Part shown: one piece after another, positions 18,234-27,328 of the stretch
Layout: each line of letters begins with the position of its first letter
Numbering within the stretch: position 1 is the stretch's first letter
Source of the DNA: Mesostigma viride
Lineage: Eukaryota > Streptophyta > Mesostigmatophyceae > Mesostigmatales > Mesostigmataceae
Direction of reading: 5' to 3'
Assembly: GCA_009746045.1 (NCBI GenBank)
Contig: RPFO01000104.1
Location: 6,081,395-6,145,394, forward strand
Length of the DNA: 64,000 nt
Translations under genes and position numbers: made by a program
The notes under the pieces: model-generated
Told to the model about the DNA's origin: nothing
Seen by the model: only the letters and a program-made list of their open reading frames with translations
The model's database searches: none

Positions 18234-20930
18234 CTAGACCGCATGGGTCGCGACAAAGTCGGCCCGGGTGCGGCGGAATAACACATCAGCCACGGTGCGA
18301 GTGAGGGCGAGTGACAGACGCTGCCGCCAATACGAGGACCACGTGCGGGCCGACCACGGGGCGGTCTGACCCTCGAGGTCGAGGCGGTCTTCACGGCGCT
18401 GGCAGCACTCGTGGAAAAACTCCGCTGTCTTGGGGCCCATGGCCCCGAACTCCTCAAGGACAAAGGGGATGACCCGGTGGGGCCCCACATTGCCGTAGGA
18501 GGCAAACTTGTCGCGCTCAGCCACAGCGGCAGCAGCGCCGGCATCCACAGCCGCCCGGAGGATGTGGCGACCGGAAAGCGGCCGAGCCACGGAGACATCG
18601 ATGAGCAGGTGGCAACCCTGCCCGTCGTAGTCAAGCACGGTAATGTCGGGGCGGTGGTTGGGTGAGTAGAGGGCGGCCCCATCCGCGTCCTCGCACTTAA
18701 TGGTGGAGTGGGGAAAGACCGACCGAACCATGGCACACACCACCCGGAGGAGAGCGGTATGGAGATAGAGGAACCAGTTCTGGTTCTGCTGGCCACCCAT
18801 GCACGCGATGTAGTGCGTCCCAGTAGTATCCAGAGCAAGCCCGCAGCTGCCGCAGGACGCACCCGCCGTGATGAGAGGTTGCGGGGCAAAGAGCTGGTGG
18901 CGGAGAGCGATGGCGTAAAGGGCCGGAACCAGTGTGAACAAAGGGCTCATGGGGAGGGCGCGCAGGAATGCGGACCCCACGCTCCCCTCAAGGGAAACGG
19001 AGTGAAGCCAAGCCTTCCCCTGATCGTTCAAGCTCGCATGCAGACCCATCCAGTCGGCACAGTGTAGTATACCCGCGTAGGTCTTTTGTTGTTTTTCATG
19101 AACGCAGGCAGGGAAGACACTAGGACTGACGACAGTGGACACGCCGGGCGTGCCCCGGGGCAGGCGACGGTGGACGGCCTGAGCGGGGCGGACGAGGTCG
19201 CAAGCCTGCTGGATCCCGAGGTAAGAATCCTGCACAGCCTGCACAAAGGGAAAGGGGGATGGGGTGACCAAGTCGGGAATGGCGCTGACGGCGCTGGGGA
19301 CCAACCGGCGGATCTCCGCCCAGGCCTGAGCAACAGAGCCAAGGAAGGCGGCGGGGGCGAGGCGGGCGGCGCGGGTGAGCCCACACCCGCCCATGCGGCA
19401 GGGGAGGGTGGCCAAGCGCATGGAGTGAGCTGGCAGGCTAGGGCCGGGGAGGAGCACCTGCAAGGCGGCCTGAATGCGCTCGTCATGGCCTTCCGCGGCA
19501 AGCCGCACCAAGTGGGGGGGAGCGCCACGGAGCCAGTGAACCACCCGCGGGTGGGCGCAAAACCACAGGAGAAGCCCTTTGGTCTGGGGGTCCTTGAGGC
19601 GCGCCCAAGTCTCAAGGACATGGGTGCGCTGTTCCACGGTGGCCCGGAGCTCCTCTTCGACGTAGGCAGGGTCACCCACAGGGACGCCCAGGCACGAGAA
19701 ACCGCGCGCCCGCGCCAATGCCCCCGGGATAGCCGCGGGGAAGCCAGAGCAGTCCCCCTGGGGCGAAAAGACTGCACACTTGGGGAGGGTGAGCCGAAGG
19801 TTGATGGCCGCCATGGCCACTTCAAGGGCAGCCAGGGCGGCAACCACAGCGTCGGCCGGGCCAAGGGCATGGATATCGTCCATGTAGGCGAGGAGCACGA
19901 CATCCGGGTGCGCAGCGTGGACACCTTGGAGAGCCTTGTGCAGCGGGGCAGACAGGTAAAAGGGGCCGAGGGGGTCACCTTGCTGGGTTCCCGTGCGGGA
20001 AGCGATGTCGGCGAACGTCCCATCCTCCATGAGGAAGGAGAGTTGAGTGGGTTCGCCGTAGCAGGCTGCTGTCCACGCAAGAAGGTCAGGGAACGCCTCG
20101 CCGACGGCCTCAAAGATGCTAGCCTTGGTGACAGCATTGAACGCATTGTGGCAATCCACCTTCAGCGCCACATGGGTCGGATGCGTCTCGAGGTAGGCCT
20201 GAACTGTGTGCACGATGATGTCGCTGCCCCCTTTGGTGGCGACGCCAAGCTGGGCCGCGACGGACTCCTCAGTATCACTCCGGTTGGGGCAGAAGTAGGC
20301 GCGAAACTCGGGGGCCTTTTGGCGACAAATGACCTTACTCACCAGCTTGCGTAGGACCTCGCCGCAAGCAATGGGACGAACGCGGCCAGCAGGCGGGGGG
20401 ACGTCGTCTTTCAGGAGGGCAATGAGGCGTGCCCCAGCCAGCCAAGGGCGCGCCGCGGGGGCCAGGGACCCCGCGGCCAAGTCGGCGGCAGCCTCAAAGA
20501 GTGCGGTCGCCCCGCCATGGCCCGCCATCACGGAGAGGTGCTCGTAGCGCCAGCCTGAGGGGCCGGTGGAGGAGGCGTTCGGCAGATCCTTCAGCACAGC
20601 CGTGAAGATGTCCAGGTCCAGGACAATAGGCGGGGGCGGGGGGGTGGCCGGGGCGGGCACCGCAAAGGCCGGTTCGTCGGGGTGAAGGTCGCGCAAAGCC
20701 TGCAGGGTCGGGGGAGTGGAGGGAGCCAACGCGGTCAGTTCAAGCTTTTGCATGGCCCGGCTCAATTCACCTACCTTCACCAACCGCATGACGTCAGCTT
20801 CCACCCGGGCAAAGGAGGCGGCCCCCGACACCCGGGTGGAGGCCGGAGGCTGCAGCGCCCACAGCCCTTCCCAATCCCCGAGGAGGAACCGCCGGCAGCG
20901 AGCATATATAACGTAAGGGTTCAACATCAC
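18234..20930 (-). CDS. Non-LTR retrotransposon reverse transcriptase with C-terminal zinc motif and PD-D nuclease-like domain
   Basis: An unbroken 898-codon frame. RT motifs: KVDCHNAFNA (motif A, about 258-267), GTQQGDPLGP (314-323), YMDD (349-352), FSCLGVPVG (411-419) and LPCRMGGCGL (509-518). Further on is a CX2CX9HX3C motif (C693, C696, H706, C710), then HRPDI (P761, D762) and LLIDVSVARP (D778), the pattern of the restriction-like endonuclease placed after RT in R2/CRE-type elements. No APE endonuclease or ORF1 is present. Antisense frames of 372-422 aa are shadows. An intact frame with a related truncated copy at 24.2 kb suggests fairly recent activity. The true start may be upstream of this Met; no N-terminal zinc finger was recognised. 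Confidence 0.88.
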   Translation of the reverse strand: MMLNPYVIYARCRRFLLGDWEGLWALQPPASTRVSGAASFARVEADVMRLVKVGELSRAMQKLELTALAPSTPPTLQALRDLHPDEPAFAVPAPATPPPPPIVLDLDIFTAVLKDLPNASSTGPSGWRYEHLSVMAGHGGATALFEAAADLAAGSLAPAARPWLAGARLIALLKDDVPPPAGRVRPIACGEVLRKLVSKVICRQKAPEFRAYFCPNRSDTEESVAAQLGVATKGGSDIIVHTVQAYLETHPTHVALKVDCHNAFNAVTKASIFEAVGEAFPDLLAWTAACYGEPTQLSFLMEDGTFADIASRTGTQQGDPLGPFYLSAPLHKALQGVHAAHPDVVLLAYMDDIHALGPADAVVAALAALEVAMAAINLRLTLPKCAVFSPQGDCSGFPAAIPGALARARGFSCLGVPVGDPAYVEEELRATVEQRTHVLETWARLKDPQTKGLLLWFCAHPRVVHWLRGAPPHLVRLAAEGHDERIQAALQVLLPGPSLPAHSMRLATLPCRMGGCGLTRAARLAPAAFLGSVAQAWAEIRRLVPSAVSAIPDLVTPSPFPFVQAVQDSYLGIQQACDLVRPAQAVHRRLPRGTPGVSTVVSPSVFPACVHEKQQKTYAGILHCADWMGLHASLNDQGKAWLHSVSLEGSVGSAFLRALPMSPLFTLVPALYAIALRHQLFAPQPLITAGASCGSCGLALDTTGTHYIACMGGQQNQNWFLYLHTALLRVVCAMVRSVFPHSTIKCEDADGAALYSPNHRPDITVLDYDGQGCHLLIDVSVARPLSGRHILRAAVDAGAAAAVAERDKFASYGNVGPHRVIPFVLEEFGAMGPKTAEFFHECCQRREDRLDLEGQTAPWSARTWSSYWRQRLSLALTRTVADVLFRRTRADFVATHAV

Positions 20931-21421
20931 GGTTTAGCACCGTGGTGGCAGCCGAGCCTCTACTAACGATCATGGACCTAACCTTGGCAAGTATTTGCAT
21001 CATATTTCACTCTTTGGACTGAGCTAGCTTTACGCCTGCTGTTTGGCCTGCACCATGGTCCCTGGCTGCCAGTTACATTTTGTGCCCCCCCCTGGCAGGC
21101 TGCAGGGTCTAGGACTGCGAGGGTGTCACATAGACATGTTGTGGGCACCCTGGGTGCATGTTCAGGACCAGCCATGACCTGGCCATGCCTTCTTTCTTGG
21201 CATATTAATGACTGGAGTGCTATTTGGTCACTCGCGTAGCGACCCCCCTGCATTCATAAATCGTAAACAATTATACAATGAGCATATTTCATGGATGAGC
21301 ATTGCAACTCTTACAATGAGCATTGCAACTCTTGAACATATCATAAATGAACATGGTTCCATACCGTACCCATGGATGTGTTGACATGTGTTAGTTATTA
21401 CAAATGGTATCCATGCTTAAA

Positions 21422-21442
21422 AATGTCCTCATTTGAGGACAT
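21422..21442. repeat. Palindromic 21-mer, copy 2
   Basis: Identical to 16818-16838 (9-bp arms TGAGGACAT and complement, TT centre). Confidence 0.7.
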
Positions 21443-23964
21443 TTTGTTGGTGATTAGACAGTATGCTGGCGAGTTTTCGCGCATGTAGTCGACATAGCTG
21501 CGAGCTGTGCTGGTCGCGAGCTCGAGGATCTACGCGAGGCGTCATCTGCAAGGTTGCAGTTTGTGCGGTGTGGAGGTATCCATCGTCAATCTTTCCAGAT
21601 GTATATTGCAAAGCTGCAGATTGCTGTCGAGTTCTCTTTATACCGCTTGATGAGCGATTGTGAACGGCGCTGGTGTGGGCGTGTCGGCAGCTAGAGGGTG
21701 AAGTTGTGTCGACTGCGACGAGAGAGCGTCGGCATCTGGGGAGCAGCGAGGAGAAGTTGTTCCTGGTCAATTTTCCGAGTCGCGGGTGACGGTGTCGACA
21801 AGCGGCAAGGTCGGCGGTGTTGTTGTAATTAATAATGGCAGTGCTGCGCGACGTGATGATTGCATTGCTGCGACGCGAGGACGTCGGGCATCGACTGCGG
21901 CGAGAGACGGCAGCAAGAAGAGCGGATGGCCAGGCGAAGTATCGCGGGGCGACTAGAATGTCACAGCTAGGCGACCGGGCGAGACGCGAGTATGCTGGCG
22001 CGAGTCGCAGGCGACTGGGTATGTCGCGAGCGACCGGGTATGTCGCAGGCGGCAGATCTAGAGTATGTAGAGCGATGGCGAATGATGGCTGCAGGTTGCA
22101 GTTAATTGCATATTTGCTCTCAGCATTCCACTGCTATATGTGGTATGGCGCTATGAGAATCATGGCATTGAGGCCGTGATTGCAGAACTCGTGGAGTTTG
22201 CAAGGAATTAATGGATGGTGCGTCCATCATTAGTTGGCGCGCGTGTACGTGACTGGCAGGCAGCTCCTACAAGGTCAGCATTTCCTGAGTCAGCGACTGG
22301 CAGGCAGGGATGGTTTTGTTGGTCGGGGGTAGCCGAATAACGTATAAGGCGAGAGCTGAAGGGTTCCCATAGCCGGAGGTCTCGCTGAAGACGTGCTGTT
22401 TCTGGGTCATGTATGCAGTAGCCGAAGCACAGTTGTGCTGTTCTGCGTGTGAAGGGGCTTGAGGGCCAAGTAACATGCCGTTTTCTCCACCGCTTGTATG
22501 TTGAGTGTGTCCCCGAGCGGGTGTTGAGTACATCATTCCTGTTAAGGGATATGTGAGGGACAGCCCCAGGCTCGGTCTAGCATGGTGTTGCTATTCCTTG
22601 AAGCATGAACACACTGGGGGATCAGATGCTGAATGTGTTTCCAAAATTACTGCAATAATTTGACGGTTGTTGGTGACTGGCCTGTTTGCACAGGGTCAGG
22701 TTGAGCTCCCATGTGATCTCTGTATTGATGTGTGAGGGTGGGCAACTCACAGCATTGTGCAGAATGCCCCTGGTCTAGTGCATGACAGGGAAGGGCACCC
22801 TTATTACAGTTGTATAAGGGTGTGGATAAGGGCCTCGCGGTTGGCCGTTACCACCATGTGCTGGTGTGTAATTAGTGATCGAGACCCAGGAAGTACCTCT
22901 TCTGGATTGAAGTGTGGGAAGGGTCTAACAAGTGTTCGGTTTGATGTTTTGATTTGTGCCAACAATCTGAAGTCAAGCATTTGCATCTGATCGATTTTCA
23001 AGGTTTAGGCAGCTGGGCTTGGCGTGGTGAGCCAGGTGGAAACCAGTTGGCCATAAACGCTTTGAGTGGTTTTGGAAACATCACCTTAGCAATAATATGC
23101 CTGTTCTGTGATCAGCCATTCAAGGACAGGTAAGCTGATGGGAGTCAGTTATACCTGGGTACCTGAGCTTTGCCAGCTGCAGGTGTAATGCAGAGGATCA
23201 GTTTGCTACAGCTGTATCGAGGCCCCAGGGTGACCCTGGCCAGGCCCCTGGGGTACCTTCATATACGGTGGTTGGGCAAGCAGACAGGCAGGCTGCACCC
23301 CTGGATTGATCGGCCAAACACCAGGCCTGATCGGGTGTGCGCCTATAACTGCGTTGGGAGGATTCCCAGAGAGATTTTAATGTTGTGGTCTTGGCTAGGC
23401 AAAGCACAAGACAGTGCCAAGATGGCTAGCATGCTCATCCAGGTGCTACGTCCTGAGGCTGCTAACATTAAAGTGGATACCAATGCTCAGGTCTCTGACA
23501 TGGGATCTTGGTCAGCATACAGGAGAACTGCTGGTCGGTGAGCCAAGTTCCCCCTGGGTGTCTAGCTTTGTGTTGGGACACACGTGGAAAGGGCCTCAAC
23601 ATGCCTTAGGGGAAAATTAACAGTTGGTTAATAAACCCTAACTTTCCAGTGTTAATGGAAAACTGATGATACCCGATATGCACTGGCAGGTTGCCAGAAA
23701 ATATAACCATTGGCAGCATTGCTCCTCATCCAAGCAGTGTTCATGGTATATTCTGCAATATCACTCCTGTATTTACAGTTTATCCATAATAGTGTTCCCC
23801 CATACTATGTACAAGACCTGCAGGGTCTGTTGCAAGGGGGTTCCTAATCCTGGATTCTCCAATGTGGTAGGTTGGAGTGTTGCTGGGTCCAGAGTTCTGT
23901 GTCTGCAAGTGAACCTGAGATGCGGTCAGCTTCAGCTGCCTGATACCTGTCGAGCTTGAAGGTG

Positions 23965-24040
23965 ATGAACCAGAAATCCAGAAATCCAGATTTCCAGAAT
24001 TCAAGAGTTCCAGAGTTCCAGAGATTCCAGTTTCCAGAGA
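23965..24040. repeat. Degenerate short tandem array (TTCCAGA-like)
   Basis: Repeated CCAGAAAT, TTCCAGA and GTTCCAGA units in about 75 bp. Units are imperfect. Confidence 0.6.
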
Positions 24041-24204
24041 TGCAGACCAGTGTCCTGAGGGGGCTAATAATATTGTCAAGTGGATCCAGATTTTCCTGTT
24101 GAGTTCAGGCTGTCAGAGTGGCACGAGGTCACTACCTGAGTGTTGCCAGGAGATACATACATGGCTGAGTGCCAGATTTATATTTGTCTCCCGTTTTGGC
24201 AGTT

Positions 24205-24555
24205 GCTTACATATATGGTTTATACGTGGCTGGGGCCTCCCTCACGGCAGGTTACACGGCGGACCGGGCGGAGCGGGCCAAGCTCCTGGCCTACGGCGAC
24301 GTCGGGCACCATCGTGTGGTGCCCTTTGTCCTGGAGGAGTTTGGGGCCATGGGGCCCCTGACCTCCGCCTTCTTCAAGGAGTGTTGCCGGCTCCGGGAGG
24401 ACCGGCTGGACCTGGAGGGCCAGCGGGCCTCATGGTCGGCGCGGACCTGGACGTCATATTGGCGTCAGCGCTTGTCGGTGGCGCTGACTCGGGCCATGGC
24501 TGACATCATGCTCCGCCGTACGCGGGCTGATTTTGCGGTGCAGCAGGGCTATTAG
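24205..24555 (+). pseudogene. Non-LTR RT fragment, C-terminal end only
   Basis: The frame encodes LAYGDVGHHRVVPFVLEEFG, then a segment ending RRTRADFAVQQGY and a stop at 24555. It closely matches the last 115 residues of the RT at 18234-20930 (ASYGNVGPHRVIPFVLEEFG). Everything upstream of the nuclease-like domain is missing: a 5'-truncated copy of the same or a sister family, in opposite orientation. The gypsy element is inserted 77 bp after its stop. Confidence 0.85.
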
Positions 24556-24627
24556 GTTCCTCCCGTTAGGAGTTTCCATTGGTCTTATCGTAGTATAGAG
24601 ATTTGACATGGCTCTGTATAGAGGTTT

Positions 24628-24632
24628 ATAGC
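24628..24632. repeat. Target-site duplication ATAGC (5')
   Basis: ATAGC immediately before the LTR start TGTAAC; the partner is at 34033-34037. Confidence 0.88.
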
Positions 24633-25334
24633 TGTAACAACCAAATGTTACATCCAAAGTTTTCCTACTGTTGATCTTATTATGAGTTCTTTAGGACAAT
24701 TATTTGGGAAGTTAGGAGGCTTCGACGTCTGACGGATATTGGGCCTGCTGAGATCTGTAGAATTTATTGTTCTACCCTCATTGGTCGTGGCCTGATCCAC
24801 GTAGGGTACTTTGCATGGTTTTGTTCAGTCAGTCATAGATTCTCTTTAATACCGTTGTACCTGGTGGATCTGGTTCCAGGTCATGGAGATTCCGTATGTG
24901 CTGGCTTTGTGTTGTGTTGAGGATTTGGAAGCTAAGATCTTATCTTGAGTGATTCTCACTTTTGATTGGTCCTTCCGGGTTAGGGCTGAGCCGACTCTGC
25001 GTGCACGATGACTTTTATCCTGTTTGTGGCGGCTGTGCACGTGTGCGTGTATGAGAACTAAAGCTATGGTGTAATTCAAGGGTTTCCTTGTTTCATCAAT
25101 CAAACAACCCTCGCTAAAAGTCAACTATAACTTCAACAGATAGTCGACTTGGATATAACTTGTCTGTTGTGTCTAACAAGGGTGGGGACTCATTCCCTTA
25201 ACTGTTGAAGATCCATCTTCATTGCTTCTCTGGACGTGAAGTTATCTGTCGCGACTCCAACCCAGGTATAAAGATCTTTTCACATCAATGTTGAAACTGA
25301 GGCTGTTGCAAACACAACATTTCTAGTCGTTACA
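24633..25334 (+). repeat. 5' LTR of gypsy element
   Basis: 702 bp, TGTAACAACC...TAGTCGTTACA. Matches 33336-34032 nearly throughout, with single-base indels such as TTTGGGA versus TTTGGA near 24710. Confidence 0.95.
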
Positions 25335-25335
25335 T

Positions 25336-25347
25336 TGGTATCGGAGG
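25336..25347 (+). promoter_or_regulatory. Primer-binding site, tRNA-Met(i)-like
   Basis: TGGTATCGGAGG starts one base after the LTR. The initiator-Met PBS common in LTR elements is TGGTATCAGAG, so one base differs. The role is inferred from position and this likeness. Confidence 0.75.
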
Positions 25348-25552
25348 TTTCTACCGAGGTGTTGGTTGTCTTGATAGTATTAGTTCACGGTTAACAATGG
25401 AATTCTTGCCCGACCCAGAGAGGGTACGTTATGCTGTGTGTTCGGACAGTTTTTAGAGTGTGACTCATCCTTATGTGACAGTCTTGCTCTGAGAGCTGCT
25501 TTGAGCTCACAAGTCTCTAACGTTCCCCAGTCCGGCATGCGCGACCCATGGA

Positions 25553-27289
25553 GTGATGAGTAACCCGGAGACACAACCACCGTTATCAAGTAAGAGAGTT
25601 GAAGATGCAACCACATCTTTAGCAGCTCAACGGACGACCGGTGATGAAAGGGTTTCATCATCTACTCCCAGACGTCAACTATTTGGAGATACCACCTTAA
25701 TGTCTGCTTCCCGCAGATATTCGCTGTCGGTCGGCCCAAAGTTCTCCATCTTGCCCCTCGGTGTGCAACCAGGCGAGCCCTCCCTGCGTGGCACTGGTAG
25801 AGGTGGACCACGGTTCTCCAACGTGGAGGACACGCGTTCGCCAGCACCCGAATACGGTTCGGCTATTCGTTTTGGCTACAACACGGTGCCGGGGCGAGAC
25901 GGCACTCGGCTAGCGGCTGACGAGCTGACAGCGGAGAAAATTCGATTACAACATGAACGTGAGGAAGCTGCGAGAGCTAGAAGTGTGGCGGAAGCGCTGG
26001 AGAAGAGTGTGGGTAGGACTATTGCGCGTGTGCAGCAACTTGAGTCGCAAGGGCAGGCGGGCGATGGAGAGTCTGTTTTCGTGGATCAACCGTCTCCAAC
26101 ACTGGGTATACGAAGGGTATATGCGGTTGACGCTCCTTTTGTTGATGAAGGGACAGATGCACAGGGGCATGAGCCTCCACGGCTCTCGGTGGCTGCGACA
26201 TTGCCGGAGAGTCAGAATGCACCACACGCCCCAGTGATGGAGCTCACGTCTTTGTATCCTCGTACTGTTCCTTTTCCCAAGGTGGAGTCGGTAGACAAGC
26301 TATCGCTGACCAACCTTACCCATCGCAGCTTCGACCATTTCTCCACCAAGTTTCAGGATGTCTTCGCTATCCACTTCGCCAACTACGGGCCCAAGGCAGA
26401 GGAACGTCTCACGATGGACATCCAGAAGAGAATGGTTAGGCAGCGGATGAGCGACAGTGCCAGCGACCGTTTTGATGAGTTTTTGCGTTCTGTGGCTGGA
26501 CGTGCGTGTACCGACCTCCCCTCTCTCCTATTGGGCTTTCGCCGGTTTCTGTTACCCCAGGATCAGCTTCGCATGGATCGGGACGCACTGGCTAACTGTA
26601 CGCAGGCTGGTTTGACGCTGCCACAGTTCGTGGAGCAATTCACCAACCTTAGAGCCAAGATTCCCCAATGCTCTGACGCAGAGGCGCTTCACAGACTACT
26701 GCATGGCATGGCTCCACACGTGCGACTGGATGTGGACAAGCACTTCTCCCAGTTCGACTACGTGGACTGGCAATGGGACAAGGTGTTGTCTTATGTGCTC
26801 ACCCTCTGTCGTGTGCCTGCTTTTTCTGTCAAGTGGGAGCCTGTGGCCACGCCAGTGCCACCCATCAAGAAGTCCCTGAACCAGCTGGATGACCTCCTGG
26901 GGGAGCTCAATGCCTTGGATCCCACCCAGGGTAACTGTTTTATCTGCAACCAGCCAGGTCACTTTGCACGGGACTGCCCTAGACGGGACCAGTTTCCCCC
27001 TGCCACGAGAGGACCTTTTGGCGCCCTGCCATCTCCCAGGCCACCCAGCCTTCCTCCTGGCGTTCCTGCTGGCGATCACCGGATGCAGCCAGGGTTCCAG
27101 CCCAACTTCCAGCCCTCTGGGAGGTTCCAGTCCCGCGCTCGGCCCTTCAGCAGACAGGATAAGCGTAGGATGGTGAACGCTCTCATGCAGCTGCTGGCAG
27201 ATGAGGAGGATGGGGGGACGAGGATGAGCCTCCAGCACCACCTGAGCAGCTTCCACCATCGGGCAGTGGAGCACCCCAGACCCACCTGA
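25553..27289 (+). CDS. Gypsy element Gag
   Basis: An intact 578-codon frame beginning MMSNPETQPPLSS. The N-terminal 130 residues are low complexity. A heptad-like helical stretch follows (about 130-165). The retrotransposon gag core spans about 235-440 (FSTKFQDVFAIHFANYG; FLLPQDQLRMDRDALA). A CX2CX4HX4C zinc knuckle (CFICNQPGHFARDC) lies near residue 465. The tail is rich in Pro, Arg and Phe. It is separate from pol: the stop at 27289 is followed 40 bp later by the pol Met, in another frame. Gag packages the RNA in virus-like particles; the knuckle binds RNA. Confidence 0.9.
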   Translation: MMSNPETQPPLSSKRVEDATTSLAAQRTTGDERVSSSTPRRQLFGDTTLMSASRRYSLSVGPKFSILPLGVQPGEPSLRGTGRGGPRFSNVEDTRSPAPEYGSAIRFGYNTVPGRDGTRLAADELTAEKIRLQHEREEAARARSVAEALEKSVGRTIARVQQLESQGQAGDGESVFVDQPSPTLGIRRVYAVDAPFVDEGTDAQGHEPPRLSVAATLPESQNAPHAPVMELTSLYPRTVPFPKVESVDKLSLTNLTHRSFDHFSTKFQDVFAIHFANYGPKAEERLTMDIQKRMVRQRMSDSASDRFDEFLRSVAGRACTDLPSLLLGFRRFLLPQDQLRMDRDALANCTQAGLTLPQFVEQFTNLRAKIPQCSDAEALHRLLHGMAPHVRLDVDKHFSQFDYVDWQWDKVLSYVLTLCRVPAFSVKWEPVATPVPPIKKSLNQLDDLLGELNALDPTQGNCFICNQPGHFARDCPRRDQFPPATRGPFGALPSPRPPSLPPGVPAGDHRMQPGFQPNFQPSGRFQSRARPFSRQDKRRMVNALMQLLADEEDGGTRMSLQHHLSSFHHRAVEHPRPT

Positions 27290-27328
27290 GTCAAAAAACT
27301 AGTTGGGTCCCCAGGTCATCCTTCTGTC

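Larger units (their letters stand above)
20931..24185. other. No supported gene
   Basis: 3.2 kb of mixed sequence without a recognisable domain on either strand. It holds the second palindromic 21-mer (21422-21442) and a short degenerate TTCCAGA/ATCCAGA array at about 23965-24040. The frames present are short and uneven in composition. Confidence 0.4.

Noticed and set aside
19086-20354. 422-codon plus-strand frame and 372-codon minus frame
   Set aside because: Both overlap the non-LTR RT frame, are GC-driven shadows, and carry no motif.
21835-22179. 114-codon Arg-rich plus-strand frame
   Set aside because: Composition follows the local CGAC/GCGA-rich sequence; no motif and no neighbours to support it.
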